Part shown: positions 1 through 6,523 of the stretch, piece by piece
Position numbering within the stretch: position 1 is the first letter of the stretch
Layout: every line of letters starts with the position of its first letter
Assembly (NCBI GenBank): GCA_050944055.1
Contig: JBMNQI010000025.1
Coordinates: 1 to 30,447 of the forward strand
Direction of reading: 5' to 3'
DNA: 30,447 nt
DNA from: JBMNQI01 sp050944055
GTDB taxonomy: Bacteria; Bacillota; Clostridia; Oscillospirales; Oscillospiraceae
Position numbers and translations under genes: made by a program
The notes under the pieces: generated by a model
Database searches by the model: none
Told to the model about the DNA's origin: nothing
Seen by the model: only the letters and a program-made list of their open reading frames with translations

Positions 1-1
1 C

Positions 2-166
2 CTTGGCGGCATCATCTGCGTATACGCGCCGCTGAAGATTGAAGGCGAGATGAAGAAAGGCGACGAGTTTAAAATGGGCTCGAAGATTCAGATAATAGAG
101 GACGACTATTATACGCTCAAGGACGGCACCACGATCTACGGTTATAAGTTCAAGGTCGTAGACTAA
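2..166 (+). CDS. C-terminal end of a DUF35/OB-fold-like protein (5' truncated by window)
   Basis: An open frame enters from the left edge and ends at a TAA at 164-166, giving 54 visible residues. The tail has a lysine/glycine stretch (FKMGSKIQII), then an acidic turn (LKDGTTIYGYKFKVVD). This resembles the end of DUF35 zinc-ribbon/OB-fold proteins, where a 'G-x-x-V' strand is followed by 'DG..(V)xxYKF+PV'. DUF35 proteins bind acyl-CoA and form complexes with SCP2-type thiolases, often as the adjacent gene. The next gene is such a thiolase, only 12-18 bases downstream and with its RBS right after this stop, so translation is probably coupled. The zinc ribbon, if present, lies outside the window, so the family call rests on the C-terminus and context. 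Confidence 0.55.
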   Translation, partial: LGGIICVYAPLKIEGEMKKGDEFKMGSKIQIIEDDYYTLKDGTTIYGYKFKVVD

Positions 167-178
167 TATAGGAGGACA

Positions 179-1345
179 ATGGCAATGAAAGGTTTAAGAG
201 ACGTTTACGTTATCGGCATAGGCCAGTCTAAGTTTTCAAAGCAGCCGCAGTATACCGCCATCGAGCTTGGTGCAATAGCCGCGGGCGCGGCTATCAAGGA
301 CGCCGGTATTGATCCCCGCGACCTCCAGGTCGCTTACGGCGCCCGTATAGAGCAGCAGTCGCAGACAGCCGAGGACGTGCTCAAGCGTTTCGGCGTGCAG
401 CGCATAGAGATGCACAACGTCGAGAACGCCTGCTGCACGGGCTTCTCCGCAGTCCGCCAGCTCTGGAAGGATATTGCCTACGGCATATATGACATCGGCA
501 TCGCAATAGGCACCGAGTCCCTCAGCAACTCACCCCTCGCAGGCGGCCAGGTGCCGACAGCGAAGGGCGCTTTCCTCGACCTCATCGGCTGCACCGCTTC
601 CACCGCCACCGGCATGCAGGCCCACGCACTTATGGAAAGGCGCGGCGCTACCATGGAGGATCTTGCTTATTCGGCGTGGAAAAACCATCGCCACGCGGTT
701 TTCAACCCCTATGCGCATTACCGCAAGGAGATGAGCATTGAGGATATAGTCAATTCCGAAATGATAACAAGCCCCATCACAAAGCTTATGATGTGCCCCA
801 TGTCCGACGGCGCCGCTTCCGTAATTATGTGCACAAAGGAAGAGGCCCTGAAATACACTACAAAGCTTGTAAAGATGGACTGCGCTGAGGTTATTACGGG
901 CATCTACGCTACATACAATGACGATCCCTGCCTCAACCCCATGCTCATGGAGCTCAGCAGCCGCTGCTATAATCTCGCGGGTTACGGCCCCGACGACCTG
1001 AGCCTTGTCGAGCTGCATGACGCTTTCTCACCCGAAGAGCTTTCGGTTTATGAGTCTATGGGCTTCTGCGCCATAGGCGATACCGTAAAGCTGCTGCGCG
1101 AAAGGGCCACGGAGATGGGCGGCCGCCTGCCCGTCAACCTCTCGGGCGGGCTATTATCCCTCGGGCATCCTCTCGGGGCTTCCGGCTGCCGTGTCGTCGT
1201 CGACATAACAAGGCAGCTGCGCGGCGAGGCCGCTCCCGAGATTCAGGTCAAGAACCCCAAGTGCGGACTTGCGCAGATGATCGGCGGCCAGCTGGCCGGC
1301 CGCAACGGCGCCGAAGTCGCAACCATCGCGCTTCTTTCCGTGTAA
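179..1345 (+). CDS. SCP2-type thiolase (acetyl-CoA acetyltransferase-like)
   Basis: 388 aa, the normal length for the SCP2/non-specific lipid-transfer thiolase branch. The nucleophile region is NACCTGFSA, with Cys85 aligned to the thiolase nucleophile. The second catalytic region is VELHDAF (His280), the third is GGLLSLGHPLGASG (His330), followed by CGLAQMIGG (Cys362). The family forms or cleaves a C-C bond on acyl-CoA. Members paired with DUF35 proteins include thiolases and retro-aldolases such as Ltp2 of steroid side-chain degradation, and BbsB of anaerobic toluene degradation. The preceding partial gene looks like the DUF35 partner. Two starts are possible: ATG179 lies only 3 nt from AGGAGG (170-175), while ATG185 lies 9 nt away and is probably used. 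Substrate unknown; a biosynthetic or fatty-acid role cannot be excluded. Confidence 0.85.
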   Translation: MAMKGLRDVYVIGIGQSKFSKQPQYTAIELGAIAAGAAIKDAGIDPRDLQVAYGARIEQQSQTAEDVLKRFGVQRIEMHNVENACCTGFSAVRQLWKDIAYGIYDIGIAIGTESLSNSPLAGGQVPTAKGAFLDLIGCTASTATGMQAHALMERRGATMEDLAYSAWKNHRHAVFNPYAHYRKEMSIEDIVNSEMITSPITKLMMCPMSDGAASVIMCTKEEALKYTTKLVKMDCAEVITGIYATYNDDPCLNPMLMELSSRCYNLAGYGPDDLSLVELHDAFSPEELSVYESMGFCAIGDTVKLLRERATEMGGRLPVNLSGGLLSLGHPLGASGCRVVVDITRQLRGEAAPEIQVKNPKCGLAQMIGGQLAGRNGAEVATIALLSV

Positions 1346-1362
1346 GCTTAATGAACTAATAT

Positions 1363-1403
1363 AAGGAGCTGCGCAAGATTATCATTTTGCGGCAGCTCCT
1401 TTT
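1363..1403 (+). terminator. Rho-independent terminator after the thiolase gene
   Basis: AAGGAGCTGC (1363-1372) pairs perfectly with GCAGCTCCTT (1392-1401). The stem is extended inside by GCAA/TTGC with one bulged G, and it ends in a short T run. It lies 18 nt after the thiolase stop. Confidence 0.75.
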
Positions 1404-1468
1404 GGTCTTTGTATCTTTTTTATCAACACATCTTAGAAAAAATCTTGTATTGATAGAATAACAGCCAA

Positions 1469-1518
1469 TGGGTGCAAATTGAAGGTCGTGGGTGCAAATC
1501 GACACATATGGGTGCAAA
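1469..1518. repeat. Three direct repeats TGGGTGCAAA at an exact 20-bp period; possible IS21-type end remnant
   Basis: TGGGTGCAAA occurs at 1469-1478, 1489-1498 and 1509-1518. The spacers are unrelated, but the start-to-start distance is exactly 20 bp. IS21-family ends are known to carry several short direct repeats of about 20 bp around a GGTGCAAAT-like core, bound by the IstA transposase. No istA or istB gene and no opposite end are visible, so this would be a solo or relict end. The rest of the 1346-1732 gap holds only the terminator and no ORF I can support. Confidence 0.45.
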
Positions 1519-1732
1519 GCAGCCCTTTACTCTTTGGCTGAAAGTTCAAAGAGAGATTATACGGAAATTTTCACTTTCAACAATTTAATCCTTTTACCAT
1601 AGCTCTTTCATTTAATACCTCATATCCGAGACGGCAAACTGTATAACGCATTATCCCGCCCGCTGTTTTCAATAATCATCCAATAATAAGCAGCGCCTGA
1701 TAATGGAATAATAAGCCGCGGGATGTGATTTT

Positions 1733-2299
1733 TTGAAAAAAAGAATAATGAGAACCGCAACAGCGGTAATGACGGTAATCGCGCTTTCCTCATTTGCCCG
1801 CGCGGCGGATGCTTACGGGGCGGCGGCCGTAAACGAAAACCAGACTTACACGCTGGAGCAGATGCTGACTTACGCAATACAGGAAGAATACCTCTCTTAC
1901 GCCAGGAACATGGCGGCGGCCGCGAAGTTTGACGAGGTCAGGCCTTTTTCAAAAATCGCCGAGGACGCGAAAATGCACATCATACTGCTCAAAGCCCTGG
2001 CGGAAAAATTCGGCGTACCAGTGCCTCTGGATGAATCATCCGGTTTCGTCTCGGCGCCCGAAACTTTGGAGGACGCACTTAAGGCCGGGTCGGAGGCTGA
2101 AAAGCTCACCAGGCGCATGTATGAGATTTTTCTTGGCCACGATCTACCGGGAGACGCAAAGCTCGTCTTTACCGCGATGAGAAACGCGTCAGGCAACCAT
2201 TTAAAAGCCTTCGAAAAAAGTATGTTGAGGGCCGGGCGCTCAGCGCCCCGCGTTCCCCCTTCCAGGCCTCAGGAGACACGCGTTCAGCCTGAAACGTAA
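1733..2299 (+). CDS. Secreted ferritin-like DUF2202 protein
   Basis: 188 aa. Residues 1-25 form a signal peptide (KK, hydrophobic ATAVMTVIAL, cleavage near ARA). The body is a helical ferritin-like domain of the DUF2202 type. It has an LEQMLTYAIQEEYLSYARNM helix with metal-ligand-like Glu residues, then RPFSKIAEDAKMHIILLKAL with Glu and His, a helix around EDALKAGSEAEKL, and a last helix with NHLKAFEKSM. The family is often cell-surface or periplasmic and is thought to bind iron; its function is poorly defined. The start is a TTG at 1733, preferred because it gives the KKR signal-peptide head. An internal ATG at 1748 is the alternative, and no strong RBS is visible for either. The C-terminal 20 residues are low-complexity and rich in Arg and Pro. 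Stands alone. Confidence 0.8.
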   Translation: MKKRIMRTATAVMTVIALSSFARAADAYGAAAVNENQTYTLEQMLTYAIQEEYLSYARNMAAAAKFDEVRPFSKIAEDAKMHIILLKALAEKFGVPVPLDESSGFVSAPETLEDALKAGSEAEKLTRRMYEIFLGHDLPGDAKLVFTAMRNASGNHLKAFEKSMLRAGRSAPRVPPSRPQETRVQPET

Positions 2300-2377
2300 G
2301 GGCCTGGTCAATCATAGCGGCTTCAGTCTTCCCGAATGTACCTCCGCCAGTTATTTGCATGCGTAAAGGCCAAAACA

Positions 2378-2413
2378 GTTCAGGGCGCGCCCCATGCGGG
2401 GCGCACCCTGAAC
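2378..2413. terminator. Bidirectional terminator between convergent genes
   Basis: A long GC-rich hairpin, GTTCAGGG-c-GCGCCCC / GGGGCGC-a-CCCTGAAC with an ATG-C loop, lies between the convergent ferritin-like gene (+) and LysM-CAP gene (-). On the minus strand it is followed by TGTTTT. It probably serves mainly the minus-strand gene, 12 nt past its stop. Confidence 0.75.
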
Positions 2414-2424
2414 TTGTTATTTAC

Positions 2425-3027
2425 TTATCCGATAAACATCTGTGTCCAGTAGTTGCCGCTGGATACATAGCCTACGCCGATCTGAGTAAATGAGGAATTG
2501 AGTATATTCGCCCTGTGGCCGCTGGAATTCATCCATCCGTTTACGACGGCCTGGGGTGTCGCGTAGCCGTAGGCGATATTCTCGCCGGCCGTCCTGTAGC
2601 TGATGCCGAAGTTTTTAATCATTGTAAACGGCGAGCCGTATGTAGGACTGGTGTGTGAGAAATACTTCCTGTCGTGCATGTCCTGGGACTTATAGCGGGC
2701 CACTCTCGACAGCTCCCAGTTTTCGGTCAGCGGCTTAAGCCCGTATTTGGCACGCTCTGCGTTAACAAGTCTTACGACCTCAGCCTCGTAGGCGCGCACC
2801 GACGTGCTGACGCCCGGAATATTGATGACCTGACCCGGATAAATAAGGTCGGGATTCTTCAGCTGCGGGTTAGCGCTTATAAGCTCGCTGCAGCCCACCT
2901 GGTTTTTCGAGGCGATCTTCCACAGCGTGTCGCCTGACACTACCGTATATGTAGACGCCGCAAATGCGGGGGCGAACGTTGATAAGCACAGGATCAGCGC
3001 CAGAAGCGCGATTAACTTCTTTTTCAA
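2425..3027 (-). CDS. Secreted LysM-CAP domain protein (YkwD-like)
   Basis: 200 aa. Signal peptide at about residues 1-24 (KKK, LIALLALILCLS, cleavage after AFA). One LysM peptidoglycan-binding domain at about 26-71 (YTVVSGDTLWKIA to GQVINIPG). CAP/SCP domain at about 83-198 with family marks: VNAERAKYGL, the His of YFSHTSP (His125), GENIAYG (Glu149) and GHRANIL (His171). These proteins are secreted and wall-bound in Firmicutes; some are linked to spores or sporulation, and their biochemical role is unclear. The start is a TTG (3025-3027). This choice is decided by an AGGAGG at 3036-3041, 8 nt upstream, and no ATG is suitably placed. Monocistronic, with its own promoter and a palindrome upstream. 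Confidence 0.92.
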   Translation of the reverse strand: MKKKLIALLALILCLSTFAPAFAASTYTVVSGDTLWKIASKNQVGCSELISANPQLKNPDLIYPGQVINIPGVSTSVRAYEAEVVRLVNAERAKYGLKPLTENWELSRVARYKSQDMHDRKYFSHTSPTYGSPFTMIKNFGISYRTAGENIAYGYATPQAVVNGWMNSSGHRANILNSSFTQIGVGYVSSGNYWTQMFIG

Positions 3028-3057
3028 TGGTTTAACCTCCTGTCAGTTGATAACTGA

Positions 3058-3086
3058 ATTATAACGGAGGCTATTTTGTAATGCAA
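3058..3086 (-). promoter_or_regulatory. Sigma-A promoter of the LysM-CAP gene
   Basis: On the minus strand, TTGCAT (3081-3086) and TATAAT (3058-3063) are separated by 17 nt, upstream of the RBS at 3036-3041. Confidence 0.7.
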
Positions 3087-3094
3087 ATGTAATT

Positions 3095-3117
3095 AGTGGT
3101 AACAATTTGTTACCACT
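3095..3117. promoter_or_regulatory. Perfect palindrome AGTGGTAACA-ATT-TGTTACCACT, operator candidate
   Basis: 10-bp perfect arms around a 3-nt centre, 8 bp upstream of the -35 of the LysM-CAP promoter and downstream of the marR stop (3159). There is no T run on either side, which argues against a simple terminator. It is more likely a dimeric regulator site for the LysM-CAP promoter. Confidence 0.5.
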
Positions 3118-3158
3118 TGGACGCCCTTCGCGGCCGGCTCTGCCGCCCGCCTGTGATG

Positions 3159-3596
3159 CTAATATTCCCCGGCCCTCTCCCTGCTCAAATTAGCGTAGAT
3201 CCTCTCTAAAAAAACCTCCAGCAGGTCTATTTCCTCTTCGCTGAAGCCTGCAAACGCCGCTTTGTTAAGCTCTTTTACCGATTTGAGGCTGTTTATGCGG
3301 GCCTGCATGCCGCTCCGGCTCAGTGACACCGTTTTTGAGCGGCCGTCCTCCTCGTTTGAGCTTTTTTTGATGTATCCCCTTGCCTCGAGCCTTTTAAGGC
3401 AGTTTGAGACCGCCACCGTGGAGACCCCCAGGGCGTCTGCTATCTCCCTTTGCGAGGAGCATTGGCTTGCACCGAGAAATTGCAGTATGTGGTGCTGGGC
3501 CTGGAAGATTCCGGCCTCGCTCATGCTCTTCTCGGCCGCCTTTTTGAACTGGTTCCTGATTATGTTTATGTATCTTATAATCTTTTCTTCTTTCAT
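3159..3596 (-). CDS. MarR-family transcriptional regulator
   Basis: 145 aa from ATG3596. GGGGAGG sits 5 nt upstream (3602-3608), so the upstream in-frame TTG at 3617 is not used. The fold is typical: N-terminal helices, winged helix-turn-helix at about 46-75 (SSQREIADALGVSTVAVSNC), wing at about 76-90 with the conserved DGRSKTVSLS, then C-terminal dimer helices. MarR proteins usually repress themselves and a neighbouring gene and respond to phenolic or other small ligands. The gene is divergent from the SnoaL-OYE operon at 4183, with 586 bp between them, so it is a candidate regulator of that operon; this is inference. Part of this gene recurs as a decayed fragment at 3782-3881. Confidence 0.9.
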   Translation of the reverse strand: MKEEKIIRYINIIRNQFKKAAEKSMSEAGIFQAQHHILQFLGASQCSSQREIADALGVSTVAVSNCLKRLEARGYIKKSSNEEDGRSKTVSLSRSGMQARINSLKSVKELNKAAFAGFSEEEIDLLEVFLERIYANLSRERAGEY

Positions 3597-3682
3597 AATG
3601 CCTCCCCAATCCCTCAATTGCGGCAGACAGCTTCATTGGAATACAAATATGCTTCAAAATGCAAACCAATAACTTGTTAAGT

Positions 3683-3711
3683 ATTGTATTGCAGCTGGAT
3701 ATTATTGTCAA
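3683..3711 (-). promoter_or_regulatory. Strong sigma-A promoter of the marR gene
   Basis: TTGACA (3706-3711 on the minus strand), a 17-nt spacer, then TACAAT (3683-3688): near consensus. Just downstream lies a small imperfect dyad, ACTT-GTT-AAGT (about 3671-3681), a possible autoregulatory site. Confidence 0.75.
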
Positions 3712-3781
3712 TACCAATTTTATTATTTTCAGGAATTATCTGGTACTCATCTCTTAAGCTAACATTTCAAAGTAATTTCCT

Positions 3782-3881
3782 ATTGGACTTGCGCTGAGAA
3801 TTGCATTATATGGTGCCGGAGCCGGAAGATTCAGGCCTCGCGCATGCTCTTCTCGGCCTCTTTTTTTAAACTGGTTCTTCA
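3782..3881 (-). pseudogene. Degenerate partial copy of the neighbouring marR gene
   Basis: About 100 bp here align in the same orientation with 3461-3560 inside the marR gene. Shared blocks include GGAAGATTC, CGCATGCTCTTCTCGGC (one mismatch to marR) and AACTGGTTC, with scattered substitutions and several single-base or two-base indels. It matches the segment coding about residues 13-45 of MarR. No open frame survives. It looks like the remnant of a second marR paralogue or an old tandem duplication. Confidence 0.8.
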
Positions 3882-4182
3882 GAATTCCGGCTTAGTAAAT
3901 ATAATTTGATGATACAGCGCAGGGCGCCTTGAAATTTTCAGGAATCTGCAAATATTAGACATTTAATTCGAACGGGTTATATGCTAAGCTGTTCATAGTT
4001 GCCAATTATGATGCGCATATGAAATCGAATTCCAGGCAGACGGCGGGAAAAGCCGGATACGATGCTATTTCCAAGCAGAAAAACTTTAGCCGCTTATGCA
4101 TTTTTTCACATCCTGGACCCGACAGAGGAAATCATTCCGGCGCATCGCAGACATTAAATAAAGCATAGAAAGGAGTTTTTCT
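3882..4182. other. Upstream region of the SnoaL-OYE operon, no gene seen
   Basis: AT-rich intergenic stretch leading to AAAGGAG at about 4169-4175, the RBS of the 4183 gene. I could not assign a convincing -35/-10 pair, and no ORF or stable repeat stands out. Confidence 0.5.
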
Positions 4183-4914
4183 ATGAGCGCAAAAGAATTT
4201 ACCACGGAACAGCTTGCCGACAGGTGGATGGACCAGCGCGAAATTCAGAACATGATGGCGAAGTTTGTTTACTGCAAGTTGTTTGCCGAACACAATCAGC
4301 TTGTAGACAGGTTTTTCGCCTCGGAAGACGACATCACGCTCGGCGTAAATGAAGGTTATTATGTAGGAAGGGAGGCCATCAAAGCTTACTATCGGGCGAT
4401 CTGGAACAACGCGGAGCAGCGCGCCGCCCTAATGAAAGAGCTTTTCCCGAAATTTCTGGGCAAGTACAGCGACGAGGAGCTGCACGGCGTGGGGTCTGTG
4501 AACGTGGATGCTCTGACGACCTGCGTAATCGAGTTGTCCGGAGACGGCAAGACTGCCAAAGGCCTTTGGTACGTCCTGGGACAGGACAACGACATCTATG
4601 AATACGGGCCCTATTCCATGGTAACGCACGGATATATGGCGGCCGACTTCATACGCGAGGGCGACGATTGGAAGATTTGGCATCTTCAAGATGTAGAAGA
4701 CATCAAATGTCCCACAGGCACCGACTGGTCGACCGATCCCGGAATGCCCGAAATCCTGCCCCAGTTCAGCCGGCTGGCAAACCTGAGTCTTCCCGAACCT
4801 ACGGTAAAACAGGTCATTCGCGAACACTACAGCTCGACAAGAGAGTTCACTCCGCTGGCAAAGGTACCCGAGCCTTATTATACTTTTGCCGATACGTTCA
4901 GCTACGGCATTTAG
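4183..4914 (+). CDS. SnoaL/NTF2-like protein 1 (BaiE-superfamily, dehydratase/isomerase-like)
   Basis: 243 aa. The first 30 residues include the helix REIQNMMAKFVYC, common in SnoaL-like domains. The mid part has GYYVGREAIKAYY, and the second half of the cone-shaped alpha+beta barrel has IELSGDGKTAKGLWY and ADFIREGDDWKIWHL. The fold includes BaiE (bile-acid 7-alpha-dehydratase), steroid isomerases and scytalone dehydratase. Tyr30 lies where BaiE has a catalytic Tyr, but I cannot confirm the rest of the active site. The protein is longer than BaiE (about 166 aa), with an extra C-terminal tail ending in PEPYYTFADTFSYG. A similar tail is in the next gene. RBS AAGGAG is 7 nt upstream. First gene of a four-gene operon ending with an OYE fusion. 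Function uncertain. Confidence 0.75.
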   Translation: MSAKEFTTEQLADRWMDQREIQNMMAKFVYCKLFAEHNQLVDRFFASEDDITLGVNEGYYVGREAIKAYYRAIWNNAEQRAALMKELFPKFLGKYSDEELHGVGSVNVDALTTCVIELSGDGKTAKGLWYVLGQDNDIYEYGPYSMVTHGYMAADFIREGDDWKIWHLQDVEDIKCPTGTDWSTDPGMPEILPQFSRLANLSLPEPTVKQVIREHYSSTREFTPLAKVPEPYYTFADTFSYGI

Positions 4915-4931
4915 GAAGGAGGCTGTATGCA

Positions 4932-5642
4932 ATGGGAGAATATAACTATTTCAAACGTCCGGTTTATGACGACGACACTCAGATAAGGCGCTCCTGGGAT
5001 ATTGAGGATATCAAAAAGGTTGCGCATAAGAATGCCTTCTTTGAAATGAACGGCGAGCGCGCCCGGGCACTTGAGGAATGCTGGGTAAGCGAAACGGAGA
5101 ACAAGGCCACCGCCTCATACGGCCGGAACTGGGGCTATTATATAGGCATGGACGAAATAAAGCGCGGCTATGTTGACAATGCGCCACCTGACTGTCCGGG
5201 CAGAACCCTGGCCCACCCAATGTCCACATGGGCTATTGAGCTTGCCGAGGACGGGAAAACGGCCAAAGGGCTTTGGTATTCGATGGCCCAGGAAACCTAC
5301 GGCCCCGGTGAAGCCTACTGGTTCGGTGAAAAAATCGGAATCGACTTTATACGCGAGGCCGACGGCTGGAAAATATGGCATTTGTTCAGCGGGATAGATT
5401 TTTTCTGCCGCGTCGGGGAAAGCATCGAAAAGCAGCCTTGCGACATAGACGTCAGCGACGATAATCCGCTTGAGCATCCCGCCAAAAAGTGGTTCGGCAC
5501 GCCTACCCTGCCTATGCTGGCTTACGACACAAGGCTCAACTGGAGCCATTATCCGCCTCTGCCTACGCCGCATAAGAGCTTTGCGGAGACGATAAGCTGC
5601 GGGCCCGAGGGCAATCCCAATTATAGAGGACAGGAGGGCTGA
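4932..5642 (+). CDS. SnoaL/NTF2-like protein 2
   Basis: 236 aa from ATG4932. GGAGG overlaps the stop of the previous gene (about 4918-4922), 9 nt upstream, so the much longer frame starting near 4668 is not real. It is paralogous to protein 1: GYYIGMDEIKRGY, IELAEDGKTAKGLWYSM and GIDFIREADGWKIWHL align directly, as does the tail PTPHKSFAETISCGPE. The shared core suggests tandem duplication followed by divergence of the pocket region between the two halves. Such paralogues may form a hetero-oligomer or act on successive intermediates. No signal peptide, so cytoplasmic. Next gene starts 3 nt after the stop, indicating tight coupling. Confidence 0.75.
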   Translation: MGEYNYFKRPVYDDDTQIRRSWDIEDIKKVAHKNAFFEMNGERARALEECWVSETENKATASYGRNWGYYIGMDEIKRGYVDNAPPDCPGRTLAHPMSTWAIELAEDGKTAKGLWYSMAQETYGPGEAYWFGEKIGIDFIREADGWKIWHLFSGIDFFCRVGESIEKQPCDIDVSDDNPLEHPAKKWFGTPTLPMLAYDTRLNWSHYPPLPTPHKSFAETISCGPEGNPNYRGQEG

Positions 5643-5644
5643 AT

Positions 5645-6484
5645 ATGAAAAGGAACCTGACTACTTCCCAGAAGATACATTTCGCGAGGTCCGCAAATGA
5701 AATAGAATCGGAATTCGCGCTTCACTGCTATTATCATTCCACCGAGGTCCGCCCCGATTCCCCCTACTCCTCCGTCAAGTGGTCAAAACGTCACGACGAG
5801 ATATCCTCGTCGCACTGCTTCGGCGGACTGATAGGCTGGGAACACGCGGTTATGGGCTGGTCCAAGGGCATGGAAATCATGGGTCATGAGCAGTGCGCGG
5901 AAATAATCAAGCGCTATCCCGAGCTTGCGCCTTATGCGGAAACACCCGACTATTACTTCATCGGCGGCGGCTGCGTCATGCACACGCTGGCCTCCTCCTG
6001 CATAGAGGTTGCCGAGGACGGGCTGAGCGCAAAAGCCTCTTTCTACACACCCGGAGTTTTGTGGGGGAACATTACCCCCACAGGCTATAAACGCGGATGG
6101 TGGATGTGGGAGCGGTACGGCCAGGACTGGGTATTTGAGGATAACGAATGGCGCGTGCTCCACAATCAGGTAATGTTAGATTTTGATACAGATATGGACT
6201 GCGATAACAAAGGACGCGACACCTGGATAAAAATGAACGAATCCGGCTGGATCTGGAGCGGCATGATGCCCGGGCCTCCCGTGGAAAAAGACATACCCGG
6301 CCCCGCCAACATGGACTATTGGCCTGTGCAGATAGTGCAGCGCCAGCTCCTCAATCCGGAGCCCTATTCAAGGCTTGAAGACACCGAGCCCTACCTGCCG
6401 AAACCCGGCGACGGCGTCGGGCACTATCGAGTAGACGATTTGCCGGATAACGGTTACCCGGGCAGGGACAATCTGCTGGTGTAA
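5645..6484 (+). CDS. SnoaL/NTF2-like protein 3, larger and aromatic-rich
   Basis: 279 aa, the most divergent of the three. It keeps the order of landmarks: an N-terminal helix (ANEIESEFALHCYYHSTE), FGGLIGWEHAVMGW, IEVAEDGLSAKASFY, then DWVFEDNEWRVLHNQVML in place of the WKIWHL strand. It is unusually rich in Trp, Tyr and His (GWWMWERYGQDW), which fits a pocket for a flat aromatic or polycyclic ligand. The C-terminal about 75 residues are proline-rich and probably wrap around a partner subunit. RBS AGGAGGG lies just inside the end of protein 2. The OYE fusion follows 39 nt later. The family assignment is weaker than for the first two and rests partly on synteny. Confidence 0.65.
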   Translation: MKRNLTTSQKIHFARSANEIESEFALHCYYHSTEVRPDSPYSSVKWSKRHDEISSSHCFGGLIGWEHAVMGWSKGMEIMGHEQCAEIIKRYPELAPYAETPDYYFIGGGCVMHTLASSCIEVAEDGLSAKASFYTPGVLWGNITPTGYKRGWWMWERYGQDWVFEDNEWRVLHNQVMLDFDTDMDCDNKGRDTWIKMNESGWIWSGMMPGPPVEKDIPGPANMDYWPVQIVQRQLLNPEPYSRLEDTEPYLPKPGDGVGHYRVDDLPDNGYPGRDNLLV

Positions 6485-6523
6485 ACGAAGTAAGCTAAAA
6501 TCTGTTATAAAAGGAACGGCATT

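Noticed and set aside
530..1018. A minus-strand gene inside the thiolase
   Set aside because: No RBS and no family pattern; it is the reverse shadow of a well-conserved thiolase.
1469..1518. A short CRISPR array
   Set aside because: Repeats of 10 bp with 10-bp gaps are far too short, and no cas genes are seen.
4668..4931. A longer N-terminus for SnoaL-like protein 2, starting near 4668
   Set aside because: It overlaps the first SnoaL gene in another frame. The RBS at about 4918-4922 and the homology both begin at ATG4932.
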